A stretch of DNA of 64,000 bases from Aurantiochytrium sp. KH105 (taxonomy: Eukaryota; Sar; Bigyra; Thraustochytrida; Thraustochytriidae), in contig BGKB01000046.1 of assembly GCA_003116975.1 (NCBI GenBank), positions 495,538-559,537 of the forward strand, in the 5' to 3' direction. Below are positions 1 through 10,042 of this stretch, piece by piece. Position 1 is the stretch's first letter. Each line of letters starts with the position of its first letter. Under the pieces are notes generated by a model that saw nothing but the letters and a program-made list of their open reading frames with translations, was not told the origin of the DNA and searched no databases. The position numbers and the translations under genes were made by a program.

Positions 1-858
1 CGCCGCTCTTGGCCCCCAGCGGGGCAAGGTTTTCCTTGTCGGGCACGACCATGGAGGCCGAGCAAGCGAGAGCAAGCGAAAGAAAGCCCCAGACGTTGCT
101 TGCCGGGCGCCTCGTTCGAGAGCCTCTTCCTTGCTCGTCTCACGCGGCGCGACGCAGCGCGGGGATTGCGTCGCCTCGCCTCGCGCAGCCCTCTTCACCC
201 TCGGCGTCGCCCGGGCTTTCCTGTCCGTGCCAGGCCAGCGGGCCCTCGCTGCTCAGGTGGGTCTGCAAGTGCAGGCGCAGCCGTCTGTTGCAGTTGCGCG
301 CTCTCGAGTCCGTGGATGGCGAAATGTGGAAAACCGCCGCGACCCGCCTTTTGTTCGCCCTTGTCTTGTTCGAGTTAGTTTTTCCTCGCTCGCTTGCACG
401 CACGCACTGGCGGGCACGCACTGGCGCGCACGCGAACGGACCCGTGCCACGCCCCGTCGGCTGCAGCGAGGAGAGGGCTTGCGCGAGTTCTCTGGACCTG
501 CTGCACAAGCGCCTTGTGCCGCGCCGCCGCGCGGAGCAGGTCGCAAGGCGCCGCAAGTTGGAGTTCTGCAACTTGCTTGCTCTGTTTCCTGTTTTTTTGC
601 CCTTGGTGCCCCTCTCGTTCTAACTTCCATCGCAAGAGACAGCAGGTAGCAACGATTACAAGCCAAGGGAGCGAGAGCATTCTGATGCCCGCGTAGACGT
701 GATGAACACACGTCGCGAGAGTGGGAAGGGAAGATGTAGGCCTACGCCTAGGCCTCGGCCAGAAGATGTGAAACGAAGATTCATTGCGTTCGTGTCGTCG
801 GAACGTCGAGAGAAAGGTGACAATGGTATGGTTAGAATGCAGCAGTGACACGAATGAA
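1..858. other. Left-edge region without a supported gene
   Basis: Several overlapping open frames cross this GC-rich stretch on both strands, but all are arginine/alanine/cysteine-rich, mutually overlapping and without a recognisable domain. They look like chance frames. A short palindrome-rich motif (TAGGCCTCGGCC, 749-760) lies close to the 3' end of the next gene. The right part is probably the 3' untranslated region of the minus-strand gene ending at 859. Confidence 0.5.
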
Positions 859-1395
859 TTATTTATGGTTTGGGTGCTCACGCGGACGAGTAAAAGAACG
901 CGCAAAAACCTCAAAGTCCTCGATCCCGAGCACAAGGTCCACAAACCAGAGATTAATGTCCTCTTCGAAGAGAGCACAATACTTGCCGTCAAGACTGTCC
1001 CGACATTCTTGCATAAATTCACGTCGAGAGGCACCATGTTCACCAAGGAAGACTTCGAGCATCTTTTCTGCAGCCCGGACAAACTCCTCGTGCGCCTCAG
1101 TCTGCTCCAGCGAATACTCTTGCGATGACACTGTTGCTGCAGCTGCAGATGATGATGCTGTTGATTCTGATGGCCATGCTTGCGCATGGGCAGCGCAAAT
1201 ATCATGTTGCAACGCATCGAGTTGCGGCGCTAACTCCTGGCTTGCACGGTACAGCAATGTCCACGAGGAGGAGGACGACCCTGTTGAAGAAGAATACGAT
1301 GATGACGATAGTTTAAACGGCGGTGAAGAAGAGGCTTCTTTGCTCTCTTGCTCGTGCTGCCGCCATTCGCCGTGAAGGTCGACTTTTGACTCCAT
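859..1395 (-). CDS. Small serine-rich protein with a C-terminal helical domain
   Basis: The first convincing ATG (1395) gives 178 residues. The open frame continues upstream to 1704, but that part looks like untranslated sequence. Residues about 20-50 are a serine-rich low-complexity tract (runs of SSSS). From about residue 105 to the end there is an acidic amphipathic helical segment with spaced hydrophobics (EEFVRAAEKMLEVFL, then ALFEEDINLWFVDLV, then IEDFEVFARSF). The rhythm recalls BART-like (ARL2-binding) helical domains of ciliary proteins, but the diagnostic residues are not clearly there, so I assign no function. It is followed by the divergent pantothenate kinase gene. Confidence 0.5.
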   Translation of the reverse strand: MESKVDLHGEWRQHEQESKEASSSPPFKLSSSSYSSSTGSSSSSWTLLYRASQELAPQLDALQHDICAAHAQAWPSESTASSSAAAATVSSQEYSLEQTEAHEEFVRAAEKMLEVFLGEHGASRREFMQECRDSLDGKYCALFEEDINLWFVDLVLGIEDFEVFARSFTRPREHPNHK

Positions 1396-2558
1396 TTTCG
1401 CGGGCGTGAAACACGCTTTCCTTTGCTTTCCTCTCCTTTCCTTGCCGAGGCACGTCTCTTGCGCAGCGTCAGTACATTTCCCGATGTGCCGCGCCGTGCC
1501 TGCTTGTCTTGCACGGTCGTCTCCGTGCGATCGAGAGGAAAGAAACAAGTCGTCGGCCCGTCGCAGAGCCGTTTCAGGTTCTGCTTGCATTGCCAAGTGT
1601 AGTGCATTCTTTTTTTGCTTTCGTTTACTCTTGTCTTGGCGGTGCGCCCCCAGAACATTAGCCATCAATGACCATGCTGCCAGCGGTCTGAAGCCCTCAA
1701 TCACCTCGCCACCGGCTCAGTTGGGCTCGATTCCATCAATTCATGCCTAACAATAAGGCTCAACTTTTGGACGAAGAGCGAACGCCAACCATCTTCGTCT
1801 CGAGTGCTTGCTGGCCTTTCCCTTGAAGCCAACAGCAGAGGCATTAAGAAAATGCCCGACAGGAACCGAGTTTTTCGTGCATATACACATCCGGGCCCGC
1901 GAGCCTCGATCGAGTGCTCAAGCTCCGCCTTGGCGCGGCCTACGAATAACCTTTGAGCTTGGCAAGTGAAAACACACCAAAGAAGAAAAAAAAATCCAAA
2001 CCACAATTAGGCCTACCAAGGGTCGACTCACTCACGCGCGCAGACCAGGCGGCGCGCACGTCGCGTCGCGTTGCGGTGCGACCCTTGACTGAGAGCTGCG
2101 CGGCAGCTTGAAGCGGGGACTGCCGTGAGCCGCGGTGTACCGCGGTCTCGCCGCGAACCCGGCCGAAGTCGCCTGACCAGACTGGGCTGAAGAAAGGAAT
2201 TCTCCAGCACACATCGACGACGCAGTCCGCCGCTACCTCTTGCGCGCGAGGCGAGCTGGCGCCAGCGCAGAGACCCAGGTCGAGGGAGAGCAGGGCCGCG
2301 CGTGTACGCTAGCCTCGTCGGTCTTTACAAGCAAGACAGAGCATCCTCTTGTACTCCCACATTGGTGGTCGAGCAATCATCAGGCCAGGCCAAGGCAGGG
2401 CAGGCCCGGTCTCGTCAAGTCACGTCAAGTCAATCACTCACATCACATCGATTAGATCAGATCTCACATCACATCAATTAAGATCAGATCAAATCAGTAC
2501 AGACCAAGTCAAGCCAGAATAAATCGAGGAGGACAGGGAAAAGGAAAAGAAGGCTAGC
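1396..2558. promoter_or_regulatory. Divergent upstream region before pantothenate kinase
   Basis: About 1.2 kb separate the start of the small minus-strand gene from the ATG of pantothenate kinase. The part nearest the kinase is A/T-richer and holds a two-copy direct repeat (2439-2491) preceded by CAAGTCA-type repeats. No TATA box is obvious. It should hold the promoters of both genes. Confidence 0.4.
2439..2491. repeat. Two-copy 26-bp direct repeat in a 5' leader
   Basis: CACATCACATC followed by GATTAGATCAGATCT or AATTAAGATCAGATC occurs twice in tandem (2439-2464 and 2465-2491), about 70 bases before the kinase ATG. The pieces are built from CACATC and GATCAGATC words. It could be leader sequence or a binding site for a regulator; nothing in the sequence decides. 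Confidence 0.6.
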
Positions 2559-4385
2559 ATGGCTTCCGACGATGAAGAACAGGACCCAAACACGGCCTCA
2601 TCCCCTCTTTCCGAGGTCGTAGGCGCTGTCGCTTCAGCCGCCCGTGGTCGAAGAGTGGATGATCGCGGCGGATCTCATACGGATGAAAGGGATTCATCGA
2701 ATTCAAGACCAACTTCACCCGTGCGAGAACGTCAATACTCGTATAGCGATCTCGGGTTCACAAGCTGGGACGAGAAACCGCTGACATGGGACGCCGGCAT
2801 GACCTTGGGTCTGGACTTTGGCGGGACATTGTCAAAAATTGTCTTTTTTGAACCCAAGGAAGTACCAGGCTACGCAAACCCGCTCGCGGACTTTCTCCTG
2901 AAACGGACAACGTACGGACACAGCGGAGAACGCGACACCCACCTTTCATTCTACTCGGAGAAACTTGGAGGTAGATTGCATTTTATCAGTTTCGAGACGT
3001 CTCGCACGCATGGCGCGATCCAGCTCCTCAAGAAACTCGAAGGTCACAACATTCGGCGCGTTCACGCTACAGGCGGCGGCGCCTACAAGTTCAGCCAGCT
3101 CATCAAGGATGAACTCGGAATCCGGCTCTTGAAACAAGACGAACTTGAAACCGTGGTTCGGGGTATTATCTTCACATTGCTCGAGCATCCAAACAGCGAG
3201 TGCTACTCATACGAGGCCAACTTGGATGATCTCAACGAGAGCGCACGTGAGGGCCGCCATCACGGCGTCTCGCATGATGCACTATCTTATGAAATGCGCA
3301 GAGTACCTCGGCCAATGCCTGTGGAGAGTGGGTCATTCTTCCCTCTGTTGGTCGTGAACATCGGTTCAGGCGTCTCGATCATTAATGTCACATCGCCGTC
3401 TTCATTCAAACGTGTCAGTGGTACCGCCGTGGGCGGTGCTACATACTATGGTTTGTGTAAATTGCTGTGTCGTTGCGATGGCTTCAAAGAGGCCATGGAT
3501 CTTGCCGAGCTCGGAGATTCGCGTGATGTCAATCTTACTGTGCAAGACATCTATGGCGGCTCGTATGAGCTGGCCGGACTCTCGGGCGAAATTACCGCGT
3601 CTTTCTTTGGCAAGGCGGCAGCTGCGCGTGGTCGAGTCCGTACAAAGCGCAGTCGCAAGCGGCGTTACGTTTCGTACCTGGAGCGCCTCAGTCTGGTGAT
3701 TATCGCCCTGTTGGTGGCGAATCTTTTGGTGGGCTCGTATGTGTCATTTACTGCCGGCTCCTTTGATCTGCGCGATCTCATTCTTGTTCTGCTTCCTGGA
3801 GGCATGGCCTATCTTGTTTTTTGGTCAACCGAGGCGAAAATGACATCATCGCATCCCCCGGACGATCGGCCGCCAGCGGCCGACCCACCATTACACTCAA
3901 TGCGGGGACCTACTGACAAGGCCACACTTTTTGAAGAGGCAGACATTGCGCGCGCCCTCGTGGTCATGGTTGCGCAGAACGTCACGCAGATTGCCTTTCT
4001 TAACGCTCGTCTGCACAAATCCAAGCGTGTGCTTTTTACGGGCAATTTTTTGCGTCACAACCGCATCGCTCTTCGCGCTCTTTCATCGATGATGCAAAAT
4101 TGGTCGCGCGGGTCGATTCAAGCCCTTTTCATGGAGCACGAGGGTTATTTTGGCGCGATTGGCACCTTTCTGTACTCGATTGACAAATCGACCCATCAGC
4201 AACCGGACGACGAGGACATGGACAACGATACGAATTCCCAAGAAAGTGGTGGCGACGAGGCCAGTGAGGAGGAAATCGACGTTGTCCAAGATCTTCTCTT
4301 TCGAGGCGCCTTTCCTCGACGCCGCACAGCAAAGCTTGATGTCTCTTCCGAAGGACCTCGCGCTGCACAACCCACCGAGTCTTGA
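2559..4385 (+). CDS. PANK: Eukaryotic-type pantothenate kinase with a two-helix membrane insertion
   Basis: ATP-dependent phosphorylation of pantothenate, the first step of coenzyme A synthesis. The protein has 608 residues and its ATG has A at -3. A disordered N-terminus (1-75) precedes the kinase fold: phosphate-binding LGLDFGGTLSKI (83-94), ATGGGAYKF (about 170), QDELETVVRG with the likely catalytic Glu (about 193-202), NIGSGVSI (267-274), KRVSGTAVGGATYYG (about 284-298) and, at the C-terminus, GNFLRHN and FMEHEGYFGAIG (about 495-535). Between the family segments ASFFGK (about 352) and the helix DIARALVVMVAQN lies an insertion of about 100 residues. It begins with a basic patch (RVRTKRSRKRR), has two hydrophobic helices (about 377-397 and 404-422) and ends in a Pro/Asp linker. 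Human PANKs lack it. The frame is open throughout, so an unspliced intron is unlikely. The C-terminal tail (about 545-608) is acidic. Confidence 0.93.
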   Translation: MASDDEEQDPNTASSPLSEVVGAVASAARGRRVDDRGGSHTDERDSSNSRPTSPVRERQYSYSDLGFTSWDEKPLTWDAGMTLGLDFGGTLSKIVFFEPKEVPGYANPLADFLLKRTTYGHSGERDTHLSFYSEKLGGRLHFISFETSRTHGAIQLLKKLEGHNIRRVHATGGGAYKFSQLIKDELGIRLLKQDELETVVRGIIFTLLEHPNSECYSYEANLDDLNESAREGRHHGVSHDALSYEMRRVPRPMPVESGSFFPLLVVNIGSGVSIINVTSPSSFKRVSGTAVGGATYYGLCKLLCRCDGFKEAMDLAELGDSRDVNLTVQDIYGGSYELAGLSGEITASFFGKAAAARGRVRTKRSRKRRYVSYLERLSLVIIALLVANLLVGSYVSFTAGSFDLRDLILVLLPGGMAYLVFWSTEAKMTSSHPPDDRPPAADPPLHSMRGPTDKATLFEEADIARALVVMVAQNVTQIAFLNARLHKSKRVLFTGNFLRHNRIALRALSSMMQNWSRGSIQALFMEHEGYFGAIGTFLYSIDKSTHQQPDDEDMDNDTNSQESGGDEASEEEIDVVQDLLFRGAFPRRRTAKLDVSSEGPRAAQPTES

Positions 4386-4875
4386 TCGTTTTCTGTTCTT
4401 TTCTTTTCTTTCGAGGAGAGAAGGCGCGCGAAGGGGTGGGGGTGGGGGTGGGGTGGACGGCGCGGTAAGGCGATGTCGTTATCGCCAATCACTGTCTGGT
4501 CCAGACGGAAGGACCCCCTTCCCCAGCAAATAAGGGCGTATACGTATCTACATCGTAAAGGTATCTTTTACTTGCAATCCTACTGACGAGAGAAAATCAA
4601 GTCGAATTGTGAAGAAAACAAGTAGAGAATACAAAGGACGACGCATCACTCTCATGCAGAGATAGGCCAAGACCCGGCCTTGGTTCGCTCAAAACAGGAG
4701 AAGCGCTCCATGGTTCTCTTCGAACCCGTCCAAAAAAACATGTAAACAACGAAGAAGATTTAGATTCATGGATTAGATTCATGGTGAGGCGCAAATGTGC
4801 AAAAGAAGAAAGAAAAAAGAAGAAAAGCAGAAGAAAAGAAATGGTCTGGAGGAGGTCGGGGCATCGACGTAATGT
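4386..4875. other. Convergent intergenic region (PANK / PUF)
   Basis: The 3' ends of two convergent genes face each other. It contains a GGGGTG-rich stretch (4435-4455) and an A-rich tract (4800-4845). No gene is seen; the two 3' untranslated regions should lie here. Confidence 0.5.
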
Positions 4876-7800
4876 TCATTTGTTCACGTGATTCAAGATG
4901 TGACGCCCGTATGTAAACCGCGAAAGTATGTCAGCGCGCGCGTTCACCTCGGTAAACAGACGGTCGCGCAAGTCGCCCTTGGAAACCTCATAAGCCTTGG
5001 ACACGACAAAGTTGCCGTATGGATCCTTGGCCAAATGAAGAATCACAGAGCCATCCGACTCTGGCGGACTTGCTTCGAGACCGAGCGAAGCGGCGTGCGA
5101 ACCGTCTTCATCGACAAGAGGTTCGAGAAGCTTGCGCACTTGCTCTGGAGAGGCACACAGCAGTGCCTTTTCAACGAGATGGCTTCCAAACTTGTGTTTG
5201 GCCAACTCAAGGAGATGGGCTGAGACGACGTTTTGCACGCGCTCAACCTGCTCGGAGGATCCACTGGCCAGAACATGACCTGCGGCAAAAACGCCATGCT
5301 GGTCCCACACGAGTGAGGGGTACGACCCTTCGAGACTTGTCATAATGCTTGAAATATGAGGGGATCGCGCCGTGTCGCAGTCCCCAAGAACCAGCAGAAC
5401 CAAACGAGAGGCGTTTTGGTTACGGCTCAGATCGACAGCCTCGGCAGCAACGGCACGTTCGAGGATCGTCATGAGCGCTTCGTCGCGAGCTGTCAATTTG
5501 GGACGCGGGCGAAGCGGAGCGGTTCCCCGCCGGCTGCCGCTACCTCCACTGGGGCCAGAAGAGCGGCCGCCACCCCGCGAGCCGCCTGCGGCCCGAGGCT
5601 GCGGCTTCTCGCCCCCATCGCGTACAAGCAAATCTACAGCGCGCTGGAGCACGTGGGTAGCATTCGGATCCCGGGCAGAGCGGCGGACGAGATTGTCGTC
5701 AGTACAGAGCTCGAGAACAAGGTCCGTGCGCCAAGACGGAGGGGCGACCTCGAGCGCGCGCTGCACAACACGTGTGCCGTACTGATCGAGCGAAAGGTCA
5801 AGGACTTTGCCCTTCATGGTCTTGAGCAGTCGAAGACGCTGTTGTTCGTCGCAATGCACGAGCAGATTCTGAATGACATAATTGGCAAAGACATCCTTCA
5901 TGAGACCGAGGGCCTCGGGCAGCGACTCCTCGAGGAGGAGCTCGCGGTCCGCATGGGAAGCATTGTCATTCAGGCACTGGATGTGCCGCGATCCATGGCT
6001 ATCGCGCGCAAACTCGATGACGTGGCCTCGAAGCTCTTCAGCCGAAGGACGGTACCCGGCTTGTTTATGATGCTGGAGAAGAGTCGACATGGTCTTCGAG
6101 CCCTCAGCGGGGCGCTCGGGGCTTTGACTCGTACGACGACGATTGGCGCTCTGCGCTGACTCGGCGCTTTGTCCGTTCCGAGAGGGGCGGCTGGAGCCAT
6201 GAGGCTGAACATTGCGACCTTTACCTCGCGTTCCGCGGCTGCCACGAGCTGGGTTCGAGGCCGCCTGTCCGTTGCTTCCACGCGTATTGCGAGCTTGGCC
6301 TTCCTGGAAAGCATCTGGAGAAAGCGAGCCACTGGCAGCCACATGCTCGCCACTGGGGTGCTGACGCTGTTGCTGGCGCTGTTGGAGTAGGTATTGCTGC
6401 TGCTGTTTCTGCTGCTGCTGCTGCGCATTGAGCGGTTCTCGAGCCTGCGGAGGCAAGGCTCCACCCATCATCATAGGCATCATGGGGACCTGCGGGGCCA
6501 TTTGCGCGGGGAATTGATGCGGGTGAGGCGCGCCCACAGATGCACCCGAGGGAAAATACATGCCACTCGCCGCCGCGGCAGTGGCAGCGATGCGCTGCTG
6601 CTCAAGCATGATGAGACGCTGCTGGTGCTCTTGCATTTGCATCCATTGCATCATGACCTGATTTTGCATTGCTTGAATCGCCTGCAACTGCTCTGCAGTG
6701 GCCATGCGCGGATCGATGGCCCCGTGCATTCCCATCGGAACTCCCGCATATCCAGCTTGCGGAGCGTACTGATGGTGTTGCATTTGTTCAGGAATCCGGT
6801 TCACGCCCGCGTGCTGATGGCCCGCATAGTCGTGCTGCGCTTGGGCGGGATGATACGAGTAAACATGGTCATGCTGTGGGTGACTTGAATACTCGTGACG
6901 CGACTCCCGGACAGCATCGACCTCAGCATCAACTGGGTGTCTTTGCTGTTCATGCTGCTGGTCACTGCGTTCAGCCGAAGGACCGGACTCGATACCACTG
7001 GATTGATGCTCACGGCGACTGGGCTCTTGAGCGGCTGCGGAGAGACGGTCTTCCTTGAGAAGGAGGCCGTCGTTCGCGGTGCTTTTCCTTCCACAAGGGG
7101 ATTGAGACTTGGACTCGCCGGGGCTCAGCGGGCGCGGGGACGCAGGAATCGAGGGCAGGCTTGAAAAGTTGCCACCCAGAGCCGCGATGGAGAGGAAGAC
7201 CGCAGATTCAGAAGTCGCGCGCTGATGTCCGCGATGGCGGCTGCCTGAGTGCGAGAGCTCATGCTGCCGTTGATGGGAAAAGTCCGCAGCCTGAGGCGAT
7301 CTCGAGGAAGACGAAGAAGACGATGACGACGACGAGGAGGAGGAAGAGGCCGACGCTGAGGAAGGCGGCGGAGACAGCACGCCGGCATCACGAAACATTG
7401 AAGGTGGGAAAGCCTCGCGCAGCTCGCTCGATCGACCACCATGGCCCACGGTGTCGCGAAAAGGCGCATCAACCAAGGCGTCATCAAAGCCCATACTTGC
7501 CGCTTGAAGAGCGATAGAATCCAAATGTCCGGCAAAGGTAACGCTACGCCGCTTCTCAAAGTGTGAACGACCTTGGCGGGAGTACGATGCGGTAAATGGA
7601 GACGCCGAAGGAGAGGGCAGCGTCGGGGATGAGGACGGCCCCGTAGTGGTCGAGGTCGACGTCGAGACCGACGATTCGGACGAGGTGAACGACTTTGATG
7701 AAGAGAATGATGACGAGGACGATGACTTTTCCGTGCGGAGGCGCGGCGCGCGATCTTCAGGGTTCTGCACGCCTTCGCAGTTTGCGTCCGGTTCCTCGAC

Positions 7801-8232
7801 GGGTTCACGGGCGAGGACAGGGTCAAGGCGAGAGGAGCCGAAGAGAATGGAGGGCTCCGCCACTGACACTTTCATATCGTCGGCAGCATAGGCGCGACTA
7901 TCTTGCGCGTCGTCGAGCCAGCTTGCGAAATCAGTGGATTTGAGCCCCATCAAGCTCGTATGGCGCGCATGATGGTGGTGGTGGTGGTGGTGCGAGACTT
8001 GCGGCGCGGCAACGTTCGTGGCCTCAGACGGGGAGAGCGCGTCATGGTCTTCCGGCTTGTGGCGGCCATGGAGCCCCGAGGTATCGAGTTCGCTCAGGAG
8101 GTCTGAGAGGCCAATTCCGGCCCAGGTTGTCTGATCCCACGTCTTGCATTTTTTGTTTCGATCGTGCATGCCGCGCACCGCCGGCGTGAACCCCGGCGGT
8201 CCCGCGATCGGGCTATCGTTGGCTTTGTACAT
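4876..8232 (-). CDS. Pumilio-family (PUF) RNA-binding protein
   Basis: Post-transcriptional regulator expected to bind mRNA 3' untranslated regions. The first ATG is at 8232 (1118 residues); the frame continues upstream only to a GTG. The N-terminal two thirds are disordered, with His, Ser, Asp and Gln runs. The C-terminal part (about 735-1118) holds eight PUF repeats whose RNA-facing helices read GSRHIQ, ANYVIQ, GTRVVQ, ATHVLQ, ASRLVL, GVFAAG, GSHLVE and GNFVVS. Repeats 1-4 and 7 keep usable base-recognition side chains. Repeats 5, 6 and 8 lack the usual glutamine, so specificity should differ from canonical UGUANAUA binding. A Gly/Arg/Ser-rich insertion separates repeats 4 and 5. Fold assignment is firm; targets are unknown. 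Confidence 0.93.
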   Translation of the reverse strand: MYKANDSPIAGPPGFTPAVRGMHDRNKKCKTWDQTTWAGIGLSDLLSELDTSGLHGRHKPEDHDALSPSEATNVAAPQVSHHHHHHHHARHTSLMGLKSTDFASWLDDAQDSRAYAADDMKVSVAEPSILFGSSRLDPVLAREPVEEPDANCEGVQNPEDRAPRLRTEKSSSSSSFSSSKSFTSSESSVSTSTSTTTGPSSSPTLPSPSASPFTASYSRQGRSHFEKRRSVTFAGHLDSIALQAASMGFDDALVDAPFRDTVGHGGRSSELREAFPPSMFRDAGVLSPPPSSASASSSSSSSSSSSSSSSRSPQAADFSHQRQHELSHSGSRHRGHQRATSESAVFLSIAALGGNFSSLPSIPASPRPLSPGESKSQSPCGRKSTANDGLLLKEDRLSAAAQEPSRREHQSSGIESGPSAERSDQQHEQQRHPVDAEVDAVRESRHEYSSHPQHDHVYSYHPAQAQHDYAGHQHAGVNRIPEQMQHHQYAPQAGYAGVPMGMHGAIDPRMATAEQLQAIQAMQNQVMMQWMQMQEHQQRLIMLEQQRIAATAAAASGMYFPSGASVGAPHPHQFPAQMAPQVPMMPMMMGGALPPQAREPLNAQQQQQKQQQQYLLQQRQQQRQHPSGEHVAASGSLSPDAFQEGQARNTRGSNGQAASNPARGSRGTRGKGRNVQPHGSSRPSRNGQSAESAQSANRRRTSQSPERPAEGSKTMSTLLQHHKQAGYRPSAEELRGHVIEFARDSHGSRHIQCLNDNASHADRELLLEESLPEALGLMKDVFANYVIQNLLVHCDEQQRLRLLKTMKGKVLDLSLDQYGTRVVQRALEVAPPSWRTDLVLELCTDDNLVRRSARDPNATHVLQRAVDLLVRDGGEKPQPRAAGGSRGGGRSSGPSGGSGSRRGTAPLRPRPKLTARDEALMTILERAVAAEAVDLSRNQNASRLVLLVLGDCDTARSPHISSIMTSLEGSYPSLVWDQHGVFAAGHVLASGSSEQVERVQNVVSAHLLELAKHKFGSHLVEKALLCASPEQVRKLLEPLVDEDGSHAASLGLEASPPESDGSVILHLAKDPYGNFVVSKAYEVSKGDLRDRLFTEVNARADILSRFTYGRHILNHVNK

Positions 8233-9425
8233 GATACTACTTTTGTGGTACGTACCTTGAGGCACGCGATTGCGCTCTGCGCAAGCCGCAGGTTGCGTTG
8301 TGGCTCGCTAGCTTCACAGGCTTCTCCGGGAAAGCGAGGGGGTGGGGGGAGGCGAGGCGAGTAGGGAGTAGGGTTCGCCCCCCCTGGCCTTCTCACGAAC
8401 GCGCTTGTTGGCTGGCTGGCCGGCCGCTGAGCTGCAGCTTTAGCTGCAGCCTTTTGCGAGGCTGGACAGTTTTTAGCTGTAGGCTTTACGAGGCCAGGCT
8501 CGCTCGCCTAGAACACGGTCGACCTGCTCCCTCCGCTCCCTTCGCTCGCCTCCTCGCTGGCGGGGCCACGCTCGACGCGCCGTGCCTCCCTCCGCCCGCG
8601 CGCGGGCTACGCTTTGCTCTTTTGCTGCCGCGCGTCAGGCAGACAAGCAGGCAAGCTAAAGCAGGCAAGCAAGCTCTAAGCAGGCAGGCCCACTCACTCC
8701 CTCACGCACTCAATTGCCGCTGCTTTCGCCGCCTCGCTTGTTTTCCTCCGCTCGCCCGCCCGGCCTCGCCGTCGCCGGCCCGACCGTCGCCTGCGATCCC
8801 TCGCACCTGCGATCGGCGTCTGCCGCCCTCTTTCTCGCGCGCCCGCCTCGCTCGATCAACTCGAGGTGCTTGCTGTTGCTGCTTATCCTATGCTGCCGCA
8901 GGCGCCTCCTTTCTTTCTTTCATTCTTTCTTTCATTCTTTCTTTCTTTCCTCTCTCCGCGGGCTCCTCCTCGCGCCAGCGCGTGCCGCGATTCCGCACTT
9001 GCGCTGCGCCCATTCTGCACTTGCGCCGCGCGCGCGCAAGTCCGCTATCCCACGCGGCCACTCGATCACGGCCGCTCCGCAAAGAAGTGCGCCGGCGCAC
9101 ACCCCCGGCCTCCTCCCCCTCTTCCCCCCTCTGCGGCGCTGTGGGGGCGTGTCTACTATAGTGTTCTTTACATTGTTAGCAGCGGTAAGACTTGCCTTCT
9201 TGTTACTTACAGTTAGCCCCGCCTGCCTCCCTGACGGGCGCGTGAAGAACTACTAAACAGCAGCTATTCCTATGTTTTTTAGCAAACGCGCCGCGCTGGG
9301 TTTTCACGCACGCCCGCACGCGCGCGACGGCCAGCCGGGTCGTCCGTTGCCGCGCGTGCTGCAGCGGCTGCTGCTCGCCCGCGGCAGCGGATAGCTGGCT
9401 GGCTGGCTGGCTGGACACGAGGAGG

Positions 9426-9428
<3 letters not shown>

Positions 9429-9463
<35 letters not shown>
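9429..9463. repeat. (GT)n dinucleotide microsatellite
   Basis: An uninterrupted GT run of about 17 units in intergenic DNA. Confidence 0.95.
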
Positions 9464-9464
<1 letters not shown>

Positions 9465-9506
9465 CAGGCTCGCGCTCGGGAGGGAGGGCTGAAGCGGTCC
9501 GGCACG

Positions 9507-9533
9507 GCAAGCAAGCAAGCAAGCAAGCAAGCA
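9507..9533. repeat. (GCAA)n tetranucleotide array
   Basis: Six to seven tandem GCAA units, close to the GT array. Confidence 0.9.
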
Positions 9534-10042
9534 GCCGACCACAACCCTATCGTTCGCGGCCTCTTCGCTCCGTGCCTCTTCATTTCGGACGTATGTCGAA
9601 ACGAGCAAGAATCATCGACATGGCCGTACTGGCGAGTGAAAAGGACTCGCGCTGGCTGGCCGAGCGGAACGCTGTTCGGATCGTTCGTTGCCGCCACCGA
9701 AGGTTGATCCACCGACGTGACCACCGAGCCAGGGTGTGCGAACGAAGGGCCGGCTGGCCCACTGTGTCCGAGCGGTGACCAAGCGGTGACCGAGTTGAAG
9801 GGGCCAGGCAGCCAGGCAACCAGGCAGGCAGTCAGTCAGGTAGGATCAGGGATCCGCCAGCCCTCGGAGAAACGAGCCACGCAAAGGAGAGGCAGGAGTC
9901 CATCAGCCTTCAAATGAACCAACGGGGAGTCCCCACAAAGATCCCCATAACCATCATCTTCATCTTCATTCATCATCATCAAAGCGGGGAAAAGATCAGT
10001 TCATGGGGGGGAAAGGAAAGAGGACAAGGCAATGCAAATTTG

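Larger units (their letters stand above)
8233..10042. other. Gene-free region upstream of the PUF gene with microsatellites
   Basis: About 1.8 kb with no supported gene. It holds pyrimidine-rich and TTTC-type tracts (about 8909-8955), a (GT)n array (9429-9463) and a (GCAA)n array (9507-9533). The first part should be the PUF promoter, and the last about 100 bases the 3' end of the sulfatase gene. On the minus strand AAG|GTACGT lies about 20 bases before the PUF ATG and resembles a splice donor, but I cannot pair it with an acceptor. Confidence 0.5.

Noticed and set aside
3640..3900. Unspliced intron explaining the PANK insertion
   Set aside because: The segment is in frame without stops, encodes two clean hydrophobic helices with a basic flank, and shows no convincing GT...AG pair that would restore the family sequence.
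8233..8265. Extension of the PUF protein to 8265
   Set aside because: It begins at GTG; a eukaryotic gene should start at the ATG at 8232.
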